DNA from: Nitratidesulfovibrio sp. SRB-5
GTDB taxonomy: Bacteria > Desulfobacterota > Desulfovibrionia > Desulfovibrionales > Desulfovibrionaceae
NCBI RefSeq assembly: GCF_019931275.1
Contig: NZ_JAIOTY010000001.1
Coordinates: 1,522,650 to 1,586,649 of the forward strand
Direction: 5' to 3'
Length of the DNA: 64,000 nt
The position numbers and the translations under genes were made by a program. This document shows, one piece after another, positions 10,858-20,390 of this stretch (position 1 is the stretch's first letter; the number at the start of each line of letters is the position of its first letter). The notes below the pieces were generated by a model, which had not been told where the DNA came from, made no database searches, and worked only from the letters and a program-made list of their open reading frames with translations.

Positions 10858-11892
10858 TTAGGCCGGATGTTCCGGAACGCGGCCGCCGTCCGTGCCCGTG
10901 GGGGGAACGGGCAGGTGCAGCCGCAGTGGATCGCTGGATGGCAGGAAATGCACGGGCAGGCCGGGCAGCGCGGTGCGCAGGCCGTTGGCGAAGCGGCGCA
11001 TCATTTCCTCTTCAAGGGCAAAGTGCCCCACGTCGAGCAGGCAGCCACGGGCTTCGAGCGCGGTGTGGTACTTCACGTCGCCGGTGACGAACACGTCGGC
11101 GCCACGGGCAAAGGCTGTATCGGCCAGTGAACTGCCGGAACCGGTGCAGTAGCCCACCCGCCGCACCATGGCGGGGGCGGGGCCGCTGACGTGGCAGTGG
11201 GCGCGCCCGGCAAGGCCGTGCAGGCGCCGGACAAAGGCCGGAAATTCGAGCGGTTCGGGCAGGTCGCCCACCAGGCCGAAGCCGAAGACCCGCGCGGGCA
11301 GTTCCGGCTCGGCGGGCAGGAAGGCGGGCGCGGCGCCCTGCGGGGCGTCTGACGTGATGGCCGCGCGGATGGCGGGCCAGTCGGCGGCCTCGCAACTGAG
11401 CACGGCGGTGTTGCCCAGCACCCGGCATGCCAGCACGCCGGGCAGGTTGGCCCAGTGCGGCGCGGGCGTTGTGGCCGCCACGATGCACCGGGTCAGCCGT
11501 TCCTGGCGCAGGGTGGGTTCCAGCACTTCGGGGGCGTCCAGCGAAAGCTCTCGGGCCAGCCAGCCCACGGGGCCGTCGGGATTGGCGTCCAGCGAGGTGT
11601 GCGCGGCGTACAGCCACGCACCGCGCGCCAATACGGCGGCAGCCACGGCGTGGTGGTCGTCCAGCGTGTCCAGCGCGCGGGGCGCCATGACCAGCGGGTG
11701 GTGGGAAAGGATGACGTCGGCGCCAAGGTCAAGCGCGGCGGCGACGGCGGCGGGGGTGGGGTCGAGGCAGACGGCGAGGGCCGCGGCCTGTGCGTCGTGC
11801 CCGGCCACCTGGATGCCCGACCTGTCCCACTGGGCGGCGGATGCCGGAAGTGCCGTTTTTTCAATAACGCTAATTATTTCAGAGCGTTTCAT
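10858..11892 (-). CDS. Nif3-like dinuclear metal centre protein
   Basis: 344 residues, NIF3/YbgI family (GTP cyclohydrolase I type 2-like fold), a widely conserved hexameric protein with a two-metal site of debated function. Visible metal-ligand regions: ILSHHPLVM near residue 65, and near the C-terminus GDVKYHTALEARG and DVGHFALEEEMM. The N-terminal block EIISVIEKTALPASAAQWDRSG is also typical. The length agrees with members that carry an inserted middle domain. The start at 11892 (MKRSEII) is chosen because the family begins here; upstream extensions are low complexity. It is 18 bases before the zinc-ribbon gene and downstream of a tRNA gene. Confidence 0.88.
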   Translation of the reverse strand: MKRSEIISVIEKTALPASAAQWDRSGIQVAGHDAQAAALAVCLDPTPAAVAAALDLGADVILSHHPLVMAPRALDTLDDHHAVAAAVLARGAWLYAAHTSLDANPDGPVGWLARELSLDAPEVLEPTLRQERLTRCIVAATTPAPHWANLPGVLACRVLGNTAVLSCEAADWPAIRAAITSDAPQGAAPAFLPAEPELPARVFGFGLVGDLPEPLEFPAFVRRLHGLAGRAHCHVSGPAPAMVRRVGYCTGSGSSLADTAFARGADVFVTGDVKYHTALEARGCLLDVGHFALEEEMMRRFANGLRTALPGLPVHFLPSSDPLRLHLPVPPTGTDGGRVPEHPA

Positions 11893-12082
11893 GCAAATTT
11901 CCCAAGCAAAGAGGGTGCTTCGCCGGATTTGCGCGGCGCAAGCACCCTCGAAGCGGCAAGGTGTGGTTCCGGAATTGGTGCTGCTCCAATGTCCGCGTTC
12001 CTGTCCCGTTGCTCTGTTGCGCGGCAGGGGGCACTGGCGGTGCCCGGTGCCGGGGCGGCGCAAGCGCCTGCCCGGGAAAATT

Positions 12083-12158
12083 TGGTGGGCCTAGCGTGAC
12101 TCGAACACGCAACAAACCGGTTATGAGCCGGGGGCTCTGCCAATTGAGCTATAGGCCC
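12083..12158 (-). tRNA. tRNA with CAU anticodon (tRNA-Met, or tRNA-Ile2)
   Basis: Minus-strand cloverleaf of 76 nt including an encoded CCA. Acceptor GGGCCTA pairs with TAGGCCC; D-arm TAGCTCAATTGGCAGAGC; anticodon loop CTCATAA in stem CCGG/CCGG; T-arm GCGTGTTCGAGTCACGC. The CAU anticodon with this loop fits elongator tRNA-Met, but a lysidine-modified tRNA-Ile2 has the same anticodon and cannot be excluded by eye (tilS is in the window). The missing initiator features make tRNA-fMet unlikely. Confidence 0.93.
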
Positions 12159-12214
12159 GCACGTAACCGGAGCGGCCCGGCACCATGCCCGGAATGCTGA
12201 CCGGTGAGCCGAAT

Positions 12215-12243
12215 CTGATACGCCTGGGCGTGGCGGCTGTCAA
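12215..12243 (-). promoter_or_regulatory. sigma-70-type promoter for the tRNA gene
   Basis: On the minus strand a perfect -35 TTGACA (12238-12243) is followed after 17 bp by TATCAG (12215-12220). The predicted start would lie about 50 bases before the tRNA 5' end. Transcription could continue into the nif3-like gene. Confidence 0.65.
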
Positions 12244-12278
12244 GCAGACCATGCCGCGCCCAGCAATGTCATCGGCAC

Positions 12279-13235
12279 CTACCCGGCCTTCTTCACGCCG
12301 CCCTCTTCACTCCGCTTCTTCATGCCGCACTGTTCCTTGGCAAAGGCGATGGCCGAACGGGCCGCCTTGGCCCCTTCGCCCACGGCCACGCCGATTTGCA
12401 GAAAACCGCCGGTGCAGTCGCCCGCCGCGAAAATGCCGGGGATGTTGGTGCACTGTTCGCCGTCGGCCACCAGGAACACGCCCTTGCGTTCCACGCCCAG
12501 GGAGTAGGCGAAATCGAGGGACGACGCCTCGCCCATGGCCACGAACAGGCCGTCGGCAACCGCTTCCGTGCCGTCGGCGAACACCACGCCCTCAAGCCCG
12601 TTGATACCGGCCAGTCGCGCGATCTTGCGGGTGTCGATGGCGATGCCCGCGTCGGCCAGGCGTTGCCGGAAGTCGGGGGTGAGCACGGGTTCCTTGCCCT
12701 GGGTGCAGATGGACACGTGCGGGGTGTACTGGGTCAGTTCCAGGGCCTGGTTGGCCGCGAAGATGCCTTCGCCCAGCACCAGCACCTGCTTGCCGCGATA
12801 GAAGAATCCGTCGCAGCTCACGCAGTAGGACACGCCCTTGCCCTCGTAGTCGCCCAGGTTGTCGATGCCGGGGCGCACGCGGGCAACCCCGGTGGCCAGC
12901 ACCACCGCGCAGGCATCGTAGGCGCCCTTGTCGGTCTTGACGTGGAAGCCGCCAGCATCGCCATGGTGCACGGCCAGCACGCGTTCCTCGCGCAGTTGCG
13001 CGCCGAAGCGTTCGGCCTGCCTGCGGCCCCGTTCGATGAGGTCGCGCCCGGAGATGGTTTCGTCGAAGCCGAAGTAGTTGTCGATGTCATAGTCGCCCGC
13101 CACCTTGGGGGCGCTGCCCAGCACCAGCGTGGGAATGCCCGCGCGGGCGGTGTAGATGGCGGCGGAAAGCCCGGCGGGGCCGGAGCCGATGATTACCAGC
13201 GGGGCGTTGGCGGAAGCGGACGTGGATTCGGACAT
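12279..13235 (-). CDS. thioredoxin-reductase-like flavoprotein, atypical
   Basis: 318 residues. FAD-binding motif IIGSGPAGLSAAIYTA (15-30), the redox pair Cys138-Val-Ser-Cys141 in the place of the TrxR CATC site, and the terminal FAD motif IFAAGDCTGGFLQIGVAVGEG are all present. The second nucleotide-binding loop is GEGIFA, and the HRRxxxR arginines that hold the NADPH 2'-phosphate in classical thioredoxin reductase are absent (the strand reads VSICTQGKEPV). NADPH is therefore doubtful; NADH, F420 or ferredoxin use is possible. No thioredoxin gene is adjacent. The start at 13235 is preferred over the ATG at 13241 because GGAG is six bases upstream of the former and abuts the latter. Confidence 0.85.
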   Translation of the reverse strand: MSESTSASANAPLVIIGSGPAGLSAAIYTARAGIPTLVLGSAPKVAGDYDIDNYFGFDETISGRDLIERGRRQAERFGAQLREERVLAVHHGDAGGFHVKTDKGAYDACAVVLATGVARVRPGIDNLGDYEGKGVSYCVSCDGFFYRGKQVLVLGEGIFAANQALELTQYTPHVSICTQGKEPVLTPDFRQRLADAGIAIDTRKIARLAGINGLEGVVFADGTEAVADGLFVAMGEASSLDFAYSLGVERKGVFLVADGEQCTNIPGIFAAGDCTGGFLQIGVAVGEGAKAARSAIAFAKEQCGMKKRSEEGGVKKAG

Positions 13236-13533
13236 GGGCATCTCCGTAAGGAAAGGCGCTGGCGGTAACGCCGTGCGTCTGTTGCGTGTTTCCGGCTGGG
13301 CGCGCGGTACTGCGGGAGAACGGGGTGTCGCCCGCGCATGGCGCGCCGAACCAGAAAGTAGGCAATCCGAAGTGGCTGGCAAGGGGGGGAGGTGAGGCAG
13401 GGGGCATGCGTGGTGCCGGACAGGTCCGGCGCGCATGCCGTCCGCTTTCCACCCTCATCTCGTCCACATCTCGTCCACATCTCGTCCGCTTCCCGCCAGG
13501 TTCCCGGCAGGCTCCCGGCAGGCCTTGTGATTC

Positions 13534-14280
13534 CTACAGTCCCAATTGGGCCAGCAGGTCGTCCACGTTTTCCTGCGAGGCGCCGCGCTGCGGGCCCTTC
13601 AGTTCGGAGACCACCTGGCGGGTTTCCGCCTCGATCTGCGAGATGTCCTTTTCCGGGGCTTCCTCGCGTGCGCGTATCAGCAGGCCGGTGGACAGGTAGA
13701 GTTCCACCACGGTGCTTTCGATGGTGCGCAGGGCCGTGATGATCTTCTTGATGCGCTGGCCGGTCAGGTCCTGGAAGCCGAGGGTGGTCAGGATTTCCAC
13801 AAGCCCCTCGCCCAGTTCGGCGTTGATCTGCACCAGGCGTTCAAGGGCGCGTTCCACTCCCGCTCCGGCGCGGACGGCCTCGATCAGCACTGCTGCTTCC
13901 TTCTGGCGTTCGATCTGCACCTCGACCACGTCCATGATCGATTCAGTGGCTTCCTGCGTGGTGACCAGGATTTCGTCCAGTTGGCGCGAAGCCTCGTTGA
14001 ACAGCCGGTCGGCATCCTCGCGCTGCACGGGGAGCGTGCCTTCCGGGGCTTCCTGCGCGCCGGGCTTCGCGGCGGTGGATATTTCGCGGTAGATGGTTTG
14101 CAGGCCCCCGCGCATGTCGTCGCTGATGCGGCGGTAGAATTCGCTTTCCACCAGTGCACGGGTGAGATTGGTGGTGAGTTCCCGTTCAATGGTGGCTGCA
14201 AGCACGTCGCGGATGTTGACGACGAGGTTGTTCGTCACGCGTTCCATCACGTTGTCGAGCAATTCTTCCTGCGTGACCAT
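13534..14280 (-). CDS. cheZ: CheZ-family CheY-P phosphatase
   Basis: 248 residues, mostly long helices. The CheZ catalytic motif LGFQDLTGQRIKKI lies near residue 166 (the Gln of FQDLTGQ is the family's catalytic residue), and the C-terminus ends NVDDLLAQLGL, the CheY-binding peptide of CheZ. The protein would speed dephosphorylation of CheY in chemotaxis. Start at 14280 has AGGAG six bases upstream. It is isolated from other chemotaxis genes here; a cheW is at 40544. Confidence 0.9.
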   Translation of the reverse strand: MVTQEELLDNVMERVTNNLVVNIRDVLAATIERELTTNLTRALVESEFYRRISDDMRGGLQTIYREISTAAKPGAQEAPEGTLPVQREDADRLFNEASRQLDEILVTTQEATESIMDVVEVQIERQKEAAVLIEAVRAGAGVERALERLVQINAELGEGLVEILTTLGFQDLTGQRIKKIITALRTIESTVVELYLSTGLLIRAREEAPEKDISQIEAETRQVVSELKGPQRGASQENVDDLLAQLGL

Positions 14281-14808
14281 GATGCGCTCCTGCTGGTGGT
14301 GTGTGCGCCAAGCCGTGCGGCCTGCGGTTGACGCGGCCCGGGGGGGCTGGTCCGGGGGCCTGGCCCCGGGGTGGCTGGTTTGGGGCTGCCCAGGGTATGC
14401 GTCTGCCGGACGCAGGCCGTGCCCCGGGGCGGATGCGAGGCCGTTTACTGGACTTGCCCGACAGGGTGCGAGCCAGACCGGGGCGAGCCTGACCGGACTG
14501 AATCGGAACGTCCGTTTCAGGGGCGGATGTCCGCATTGGCGAACCTAGCAGATAGTGGACCGTGGGAAAAGCGGAAAACGTCGGAACAGGCAGCCTTTCG
14601 CCGCATGCCGAAAGAGGGGAGCACGCAGCGGGCCCGACAGCAAGGCGGGGCGTGCGCGGAACATGTCGCGCACGCCCCGCCGGGGTGTGTCAGTATATGG
14701 CAGGCGAGTGGACCGTTGTGCCCGTCAGGGTCTGGTCGGGCACGGTCTGGCCGGGCAGCGCCTGGTCAGGCAACATCTGCACGGGCAGGGCCGGAGCCAC
14801 GCTGGCGG
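14281..14808. other. 528-bp intergenic region, repeats and a hairpin
   Basis: No gene seen. It holds the cheZ upstream region, a perfect hairpin at 14644-14681 and, at about 14711-14790, degenerate repeats of a roughly 15-bp unit (CTGGTCGGGCACGGT-like) next to the ferredoxin gene stop. Confidence 0.6.
14644..14681 (-). terminator. hairpin terminator candidate after NIL/ferredoxin gene
   Basis: A perfect 15-bp stem (arm GGCGGGGCGTGCGCG) with an 8-base loop, 127 bp past the stop of the gene at 14809. On the minus strand it is followed by TTGCTGT, a weak U-rich tail. Confidence 0.5.
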
Positions 14809-15252
14809 CTACAGGCCGCCGTTCTCCACTTCAACGTTCATGGCCCCCACGGGGCACACGCGCGTGCACAGGCCGCATGCGGTGCAGCGGTCCTTGTCGA
14901 ACACCACGACCCGCGCCTCGATATCCATGGCCAGGGCCGAAGTGGGACAGATGGCGGTGCACATGCCACAGTGCATGCAGCTGTCCTCGTCACGCGAGAT
15001 GCGCTGCGAGACGTCGGTTACGGTCACGTCCTGCTCACGCAGGTAGGCGATGCCCTTCAGACAGTTGTCCTCGCCCCCGGAAATTTCCAGGGTCAGGTAG
15101 CCTTCCTTGCGCGGGGTGATCTGGGCCTTCAGGATGTTGACGGTAAGGTCGTACCGGCGCACCAGGTCGCTCACGATGGGCTTGCCCGAGATTTCGGGCG
15201 GGAACGTGAGATGGATGTTCTTGCGGTAAGGCTTGGTCTGTTGTTCGGTCAT
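14809..15252 (-). CDS. NIL-domain 4Fe-4S ferredoxin
   Basis: 147 residues. The first ~75 residues form a NIL domain, a small ferredoxin-like fold found in methionine transporters and in reductive methionine-synthesis accessory proteins. The C-terminal half has two 4Fe-4S motifs, CMHCGMCTAICP and CTACGLCTRVCP. In sulfate reducers and methanogens such proteins are linked to sulfur insertion and homocysteine formation; that role is inferred here. No signal peptide, so cytoplasmic. The start at 15252 (MTEQQT) is taken over an ATG 21 bases earlier because of family length and a GGAA site. Confidence 0.88.
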   Translation of the reverse strand: MTEQQTKPYRKNIHLTFPPEISGKPIVSDLVRRYDLTVNILKAQITPRKEGYLTLEISGGEDNCLKGIAYLREQDVTVTDVSQRISRDEDSCMHCGMCTAICPTSALAMDIEARVVVFDKDRCTACGLCTRVCPVGAMNVEVENGGL

Positions 15253-15285
15253 GCTGTTTCCGGGCCGGAGCACCGGGTACTCGGA

Positions 15286-16287
15286 TTATTTGTTCTCGCT
15301 CAGGAACTTCTTGGCGCGCTGCGCTTCGGGCGAATCGGGCAGCTTCTTGATCAGCTCCTCCAGACGCACCTTGCCGGCGTCCTTCTTGCCGAGCTTGTAG
15401 AAGCAGATGCCCTGCTTGAGCAGCGACGAGGCGTACTTGGGGCTCTTGGGGTACTTGGAGATGACCTGTTCGTACGCCAGCGCCGAGCGGGCGAAGTCCT
15501 GCTGCTGGAAGTTGGCCTCACCCTGCCAGAACCACGCATTGCTGGTCAGCTTGTGGTCCCCGAAGGTGTTGGTGAAATCGGTGAACGCCTTCACGGAATC
15601 CTTGTAGCGCCGCTCGTTGAACGCCGTCATGCCCTGGTCGTACAGCGCCTGGGCCGTATCCACGGCTGCGGCGGCAGGCTTGGCGGCGGGTGCGGGTGCG
15701 CCCTTGGCGGGTTCCGCGTTGGTCACGGCCATGGTGCCGCTTTGCGCCGGGGGCACCGTGACCGGCCCGCTGGGCTGGCTCGATGGCGCGACGACAAAGC
15801 CGTTCTCCTTGCCGGGGTTTACAAGCAGGACCGGGGCATTGGGATCGCCCGCGTGGGTCGTGCCGGTGGCCGACGCTGCACCGGCTGCGCCCGCGGGGGC
15901 GGGGGCGGCCAGCACGCTGTCGAGGTCGATGGCCAGTTGCGAGGCCATCTGCCGCAGGGCGATATCGTGGCGGTTCAGCTGATCGCGCATCTGGGGCAGG
16001 TCGCGGCTCTGGTCGCCGGTGGCGTTCAGGCGCATCTGCATGTCGTCGATCTGGCCGCGCAGGGTGGCGATTTCCTGCCGGGTGGACTGCACCTGCGACC
16101 AGGTGTCCGCCTGCGCGGGCTGCACGCCGGAAAGCTGCGAGTTCAGCGTCTGGATCTGCTGGTCCTGGCGCATGACGCGGGCGTTCAGGGCGTCCACGTC
16201 TTCCTGGCGCACGCAGCCGACAAGGGCCACCAGCGCGGCCAGGGAGCACACGGGAAGGAAACGACGGGAAAGAATGCGGGTCTTCAT
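15286..16287 (-). CDS. cpoB: CpoB/YbgF-like TPR lipoprotein
   Basis: 333 residues. The N-terminus is a lipoprotein signal with lipobox LVGC (about residue 25), then a coiled-coil segment (about 30-110) rich in Gln and Asp, an Ala/Pro-rich linker (about 115-200), and TPR repeats in the last ~125 residues (ALYDQGMTAFNERRYKDSV, NAWFWQGEANFQQQDFARSAL, SSLLKQGICFYKLGKKD). This is the plan of CpoB/YbgF, which coordinates envelope constriction with peptidoglycan synthesis and the Tol-Pal system; no tol or pal gene is in the window. Located 33 bases upstream of the NIL/ferredoxin gene. Confidence 0.87.
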   Translation of the reverse strand: MKTRILSRRFLPVCSLAALVALVGCVRQEDVDALNARVMRQDQQIQTLNSQLSGVQPAQADTWSQVQSTRQEIATLRGQIDDMQMRLNATGDQSRDLPQMRDQLNRHDIALRQMASQLAIDLDSVLAAPAPAGAAGAASATGTTHAGDPNAPVLLVNPGKENGFVVAPSSQPSGPVTVPPAQSGTMAVTNAEPAKGAPAPAAKPAAAAVDTAQALYDQGMTAFNERRYKDSVKAFTDFTNTFGDHKLTSNAWFWQGEANFQQQDFARSALAYEQVISKYPKSPKYASSLLKQGICFYKLGKKDAGKVRLEELIKKLPDSPEAQRAKKFLSENK

Positions 16288-16384
16288 GGCTTTTGGTCCG
16301 CCTTTCGGTTCTCTTTGCTTGGCGTAAGGGTTCGGTGCCCGGACCGGGTCATGCCGTGCGTTCGGGCGTGGGCCGGGCCTGCCG

Positions 16385-16579
16385 TCAGGCCTTGCGGGCT
16401 CGCCGCTGGCCGAAGACAAGATAGGCAAGGCCGCCGAGCACGGGAAGGAATATCCCGGCCGCCATCCACAGGGCCTTTTCTGCCGGGCGGTCGAACTCGT
16501 GCTTGTAAGAATGCCAGATGCACCACAGGTTGGGCAAGATGGGAATGGCAAGCAGGGGGATGAGCAGGGCCGTATTCAT
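16385..16579 (-). CDS. small PLDc_N-domain membrane protein
   Basis: 64 residues with two hydrophobic segments (about 3-22 and 37-57) and the conserved pattern W-x2-WHSYKHEFDRPAEKALWM between them, followed by a basic tail QRRARK. This is the phospholipase-D-nuclease N-terminal domain found alone in many small inner-membrane proteins, function unknown. AAGGA precedes the ATG at 16579. It lies between lspA and cpoB in the same direction. Confidence 0.8.
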   Translation of the reverse strand: MNTALLIPLLAIPILPNLWCIWHSYKHEFDRPAEKALWMAAGIFLPVLGGLAYLVFGQRRARKA

Positions 16580-16624
16580 GGTGTCCTTTTTGGCGGGCTT
16601 GACTGGCTTGACTGGCTCGGCGGC

Positions 16625-17125
16625 CTAGCGGGCCTTTGGGGTGCCGTTGCCTGGCGCGGGCTGTCGGTACATGGCGATGAAGGCCAGGAACGCGCCCACG
16701 CAGATGGCGATGTCCGCCACGTTGAAGGCGGGCCAGTGCCAGTCGCCCACGTAGAAATCCAGAAAGTCGATCACAGCACGAAAGCGCACCCGGTCCACGA
16801 GGTTGCCGAGGGCGCCGCCGAGAATGCAGCCGAACCCGGTGAACAGCACCTTGTCTTCCTGCGCGGCGCGGGTAAGCGAAATGATGGCCCATACGGCAAG
16901 CACCGTGGCCACCAGGAACAGCCAGAACTGCCATTCGATGTCGGAACGGTTCAGAAAGCCGAAGGCCGCCCCCCGGTTGCGCACGTTCACCAGGTCGAAG
17001 AACCCGGCGATGACCGGCACCGAATGGTGCTCGGGGATGGCCGTCACCGCCCACAGCTTGGTGAGCTGATCCAGGCCGATGACGGCGGCGGCGATGGAGA
17101 AGACCGTGACGAATCTGGGACGCAT
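16625..17125 (-). CDS. lspA: lipoprotein signal peptidase (signal peptidase II)
   Basis: 166 residues with four hydrophobic segments. The catalytic aspartates lie in [18 protein letters not shown] and [11 protein letters not shown], and the NRGAAFGFL block is conserved. The enzyme cleaves prolipoproteins at the lipid-modified cysteine in the inner membrane. Start at 17125 has AAGAGG upstream. It follows ileS as in many bacteria. Its nearness to two hydrogenases with N-terminal MSGC large subunits may be functionally relevant, since the Hildenborough NiFeSe enzyme is reported to be lipidated. Confidence 0.95.
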   Translation of the reverse strand: MRPRFVTVFSIAAAVIGLDQLTKLWAVTAIPEHHSVPVIAGFFDLVNVRNRGAAFGFLNRSDIEWQFWLFLVATVLAVWAIISLTRAAQEDKVLFTGFGCILGGALGNLVDRVRFRAVIDFLDFYVGDWHWPAFNVADIAICVGAFLAFIAMYRQPAPGNGTPKAR

Positions 17126-17152
17126 GGGGCCTCTTGGGACTTTGGGCGCATG

Positions 17153-17189
17153 CCCTGCCCGGCGGCACGTTGCGTACCGCCGGGCAGGG
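17153..17189. other. hairpin between ileS and lspA
   Basis: Perfect 13-bp stem (arm CCCTGCCCGGCGG) with an 11-base loop, 28 bp upstream of the lspA start. No U-tract follows on the minus strand, so it is more likely an intercistronic stabiliser or attenuator than a strong terminator. Confidence 0.5.
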
Positions 17190-17203
17190 GAATATTATCG
17201 GGC

Positions 17204-17275
17204 CTGTTGCCGCTGTTGCCGCTGTTGCCGCTGTTGCCGCTGTTGCCGCTGTTGCCGCTGTTGCCGCTGTTGTCG
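17204..17275. repeat. 9-bp tandem repeat between ileS and lspA
   Basis: Seven perfect copies of CTGTTGCCG followed by one variant (CTGTTGTCG), then degenerate continuation to about 17310. It lies in the untranslated gap after the ileS stop. Confidence 0.9.
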
Positions 17276-17314
17276 CTGGCGTCGCTGTCGTCGACGCTGT
17301 TGCCGCCGTCGCGG

Positions 17315-20131
17315 TTATTCGGCGCCGCTGGTGCGCAGCACCGTGGTGCAGCGGGCGCAGGCGCCGGGGTAGCCGGGATCGGCGCCCAGTTCCTCGTGGT
17401 AGATCCAGCAGCGTTCGCATTTGGCGCCGGGGGCCTTGGCCACGCCGATGCGCAGGCCCTTGACTTCTTCGGAGGCAAAGGCGTCCTGCGGGGCGTCTTC
17501 CAGCGGGGCGATGTTCAGCTTGGAGACGATGAACACCGCGCGCAGGTCGGTGCCGGTGGCGCGCAGCAGGTCGGCCAGCTTGTGGTCGGCGTACAGGGTC
17601 ACGTGGGTATCCAGCGAGTGACCCACCGTGCCCGCCTTGCGCAGCGGCTCGATGGCCTTGGTCACCTCGGACCGCACGGCCAGCACCGCCTCCCACCGTT
17701 CGCTCTCGTCGGAGCTGACGTTGTACAGCGGCGTATCCGAGCCGCGCAGGGCGAACACCGTGGCCGCGGCGGGGCGCAGCGCCTCGGGGATGTGCCGGAA
17801 CACTTCCTCCGCCGTGAAGCTGAGCACCGGGGCCATGTCGCGCACCAGCACCAGCAGGATGTGCAAGAGGGCCGTCTGGGCCGAGCGGCGTTCCGGGCTG
17901 TCCTTGGCCGAGGCGTACAGGCGGTCCTTCAGCACGTCGAGGTAGAAGGCGCTGAGGTCGGTCACGCACAGGTTGTGCAGGGTGTGGAACACCTTGTGGA
18001 ACTCGAATTCGGAATACGCTTCCTGGATGCGCGCGTGGGCGTCGGTGACGATGTCCAGCGCGTAGCGGTCCAGCGGGTCCATGACCGAGAAGGGCACGAT
18101 TTCCTCGGGCGTGAGGTCGTCGATGTTGCCCAGCAGGTAGCGGCAGGTGTTGCGGATGCGCCGGTAGGCGTCCACAAGGCGACTCAGGATTTCGTCCGAG
18201 ATGCGGATGTCTTCGCGGTAATCGACGGAGGCCACCCACAGGCGCAGGATTTCCGCGCCGTACTTGTCGATGATCTCCTGCGGGGCGATGACGTTGCCGA
18301 TGGACTTGGACATCTTGCGGCCTTCACCGTCCACCACGTAGCCGTGGGTGAGCACGGCGCGGTAGGGCGGCACGCCGCGCGTGCCCATGGAGGCCAGCAG
18401 CGAACTGTGGAACCAGCCGCGATGCTGGTCCGAGCCTTCCAGGTACAGGTCCGCCGGGAACGCGGTGTCGCCGCGCTGTTCCAGCACGGCGGAGAAGCTG
18501 GTGCCGGAATCGAACCACACGTCCAGGATGTCGGTTTCCTTCTTCCAGTGGTTGCCGCCGCAGTGCGGGCAGGCAAGACCGGCGGGCACGATGTCTTCCA
18601 GCGCCGTTTCGTACCAGTAGTCGCAGCCGGTGGGGTGCTTGGCGAAACGCTCGGCGATGTCGCGCATCCAGGCGGCGTCGTTCCACGCCTCGCCGCAGCC
18701 TTCGCAGAGCAGGGCGATGATGGGCACGCCCCAGGTGCGCTGGCGCGAGATGCACCAGTCGGGGCGGAATTCGATCATGTTGTGAATGCGTTCCTCGCCC
18801 CAGGCGGGAATCCAGCGCACGTCCTTGCGGATGGCAGACAGGGCGCGGGCGCGCAGGTCGTTCTTTTCCATGGCGATGAACCACTGGGTGGTGGCCCGGA
18901 AGATGACCGGCTTCTTGCAGCGCCAGCAGTGCGGGTAGCTGTGCGAAATCTTGCGTTCGGCCAGCAGGTTGCCCACTTCGCGCAGCTTTTCGATGACCTT
19001 GGGGTTGGCCTCGAACACGGTCAGCCCGGCAAAGAAGGGCACGGAATCGAGGAAGCGGCCTTCGTCGTTCAGCGGCGAAAGGATTTCCAGCCCGTAGCGC
19101 AGGCCGGTCTCGTAGTCCTCGCGGCCATGGCCGGGCGCGGTGTGCACGCAGCCGGTGCCGGAATCGAGCACCACGTAGTCGGCCAGCACCACCGGAGAGG
19201 GGCGGTCGTAGAAGGGGTGCGTGGCGACAAGGCCTTCCAGCTTCGCCCCCGGCACGGTGGACACCACTTCGCAGTTTTCCCAGCCGAAGGTCTTGGCGCT
19301 GCTTTCCACCAGCGCGGCGGCCAGCACGTAGTGCGCGCCGTCGTGGCGGACCACGGCGTAGTCATGGTCGGGGTGCACGGCCACGGCCATGTTGTCGGGC
19401 AGGGTCCACGGGGTGGTGGTCCAGATGACGATGTAGGCGCTGGCCGGATCCACGTTCAGTACGTCCGCCACCTTGGCGTCGCGCAGGGGAAAGCGCACGA
19501 AGATGGAGGGCGAGGTGTGGTCGTAGTATTCCACCTCGGCCTCGGCCAGGGCGGTCTGGCACGAGCAGCACCAGTAGATGGGCTTCTTGCTGCGCACCAC
19601 GTTGCCAGCGGCCACGAAGTTGCCGAGCTCGCGCGCGGTGGCGGATTCGTAGGCCGGGTCCATGGTCATGTACGGCTTGTCCCAGGCACCCAGCACGCCA
19701 AGGCGCTTGAATTCCTTGCGCTGGATGTCCAGGTACTTTTCCGCGTACTGGCGGCAGCGCTTGCGCACCACGTGGGCGGGCAGTTCCTTTTTCTTTTCGC
19801 CCAGTTCCTGTTCCACCTTGTGTTCGATGGGCAGGCCGTGACAGTCCCAGCCGGGCACGTAGCGGGCGGCGTAGCCCTGCATGTTGCGCGACTTGACCAC
19901 CATGTCCTTCAGGATCTTGTTCAGCGCCGTCCCCAGGTGAATGTGCCCGTTGGCGTAAGGGGGGCCGTCGTGCAGGACGTACTGGCCCTTCTGGCCGGAG
20001 GCCTGCGCCATGGCGGCGTAGGCGTCGATGCCTTCCCAGAACTTGAGCATTTCCGGCTCGCGCTGGGTGAGGTTGGCCTTCATGGGAAATTTGGTGTCGG
20101 GCAGATGCAGGGTCTTCTTGTAGTCGCTCAT
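17315..20131 (-). CDS. ileS: isoleucyl-tRNA synthetase
   Basis: 938 residues, full length for bacterial IleRS. Class I motifs: HIHLG at 63-67 in [11 protein letters not shown] and KMSKSIGN near residue 605. The editing domain is present ([13 protein letters not shown], and [14 protein letters not shown]). The C-terminus carries the zinc-binding [10 protein letters not shown] and CARCTTVL knuckles. It charges tRNA-Ile in the cytoplasm. Start at 20131 ([18 protein letters not shown]) has AGGAG ten bases upstream. lspA follows after 189 bp of repeat-rich DNA. Confidence 0.97.
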   Translation of the reverse strand: MSDYKKTLHLPDTKFPMKANLTQREPEMLKFWEGIDAYAAMAQASGQKGQYVLHDGPPYANGHIHLGTALNKILKDMVVKSRNMQGYAARYVPGWDCHGLPIEHKVEQELGEKKKELPAHVVRKRCRQYAEKYLDIQRKEFKRLGVLGAWDKPYMTMDPAYESATARELGNFVAAGNVVRSKKPIYWCCSCQTALAEAEVEYYDHTSPSIFVRFPLRDAKVADVLNVDPASAYIVIWTTTPWTLPDNMAVAVHPDHDYAVVRHDGAHYVLAAALVESSAKTFGWENCEVVSTVPGAKLEGLVATHPFYDRPSPVVLADYVVLDSGTGCVHTAPGHGREDYETGLRYGLEILSPLNDEGRFLDSVPFFAGLTVFEANPKVIEKLREVGNLLAERKISHSYPHCWRCKKPVIFRATTQWFIAMEKNDLRARALSAIRKDVRWIPAWGEERIHNMIEFRPDWCISRQRTWGVPIIALLCEGCGEAWNDAAWMRDIAERFAKHPTGCDYWYETALEDIVPAGLACPHCGGNHWKKETDILDVWFDSGTSFSAVLEQRGDTAFPADLYLEGSDQHRGWFHSSLLASMGTRGVPPYRAVLTHGYVVDGEGRKMSKSIGNVIAPQEIIDKYGAEILRLWVASVDYREDIRISDEILSRLVDAYRRIRNTCRYLLGNIDDLTPEEIVPFSVMDPLDRYALDIVTDAHARIQEAYSEFEFHKVFHTLHNLCVTDLSAFYLDVLKDRLYASAKDSPERRSAQTALLHILLVLVRDMAPVLSFTAEEVFRHIPEALRPAAATVFALRGSDTPLYNVSSDESERWEAVLAVRSEVTKAIEPLRKAGTVGHSLDTHVTLYADHKLADLLRATGTDLRAVFIVSKLNIAPLEDAPQDAFASEEVKGLRIGVAKAPGAKCERCWIYHEELGADPGYPGACARCTTVLRTSGAE

Positions 20132-20249
20132 GGACGTGCTGCTCCTGGGGGGTGTCGGCATGCCGGAAGGTCCGGCCGGCGGCGCATGGCCGCGCCCGGC
20201 GGGGGGGACGGCGCGCGGGGCGCGCATCGCCGGGTGATGCAAAACGATG

Positions 20250-20278
20250 TAATTGGTTCAAGAAGGTGCGGAAGTCAA
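20250..20278 (-). promoter_or_regulatory. ileS: possible ileS promoter
   Basis: On the minus strand TTGACT (20273-20278) is followed after 17 bp by CAATTA (20250-20255), inside the only AT-rich stretch of this gap. The -10 match is poor. Confidence 0.35.
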
Positions 20279-20390
20279 GCCGCGCGCGGCCCGCACGGGT
20301 ACTGGGACGGCGGGGGGAGGGGGGCGGCGTGCGTGACCGGCAGTGCTTGCCGGAGGCCAAAGAGCTCGGCCCCATGTGTTCGACCCGGCC

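Noticed and set aside
12083-12158. Initiator tRNA-fMet
   Set aside because: The acceptor begins with a G-C pair and the anticodon stem lacks three consecutive G-C pairs of initiators; elongator Met or Ile2 fits better.
13235-13436. N-terminal extension of the TrxR-like protein by about 67 codons
   Set aside because: Low-complexity Arg/Pro-rich sequence with no homology; GGAG supports the start at 13235.
14301-16563. 730-residue plus-strand frame over NIL/ferredoxin and cpoB
   Set aside because: Antisense shadow of two recognised minus-strand genes.
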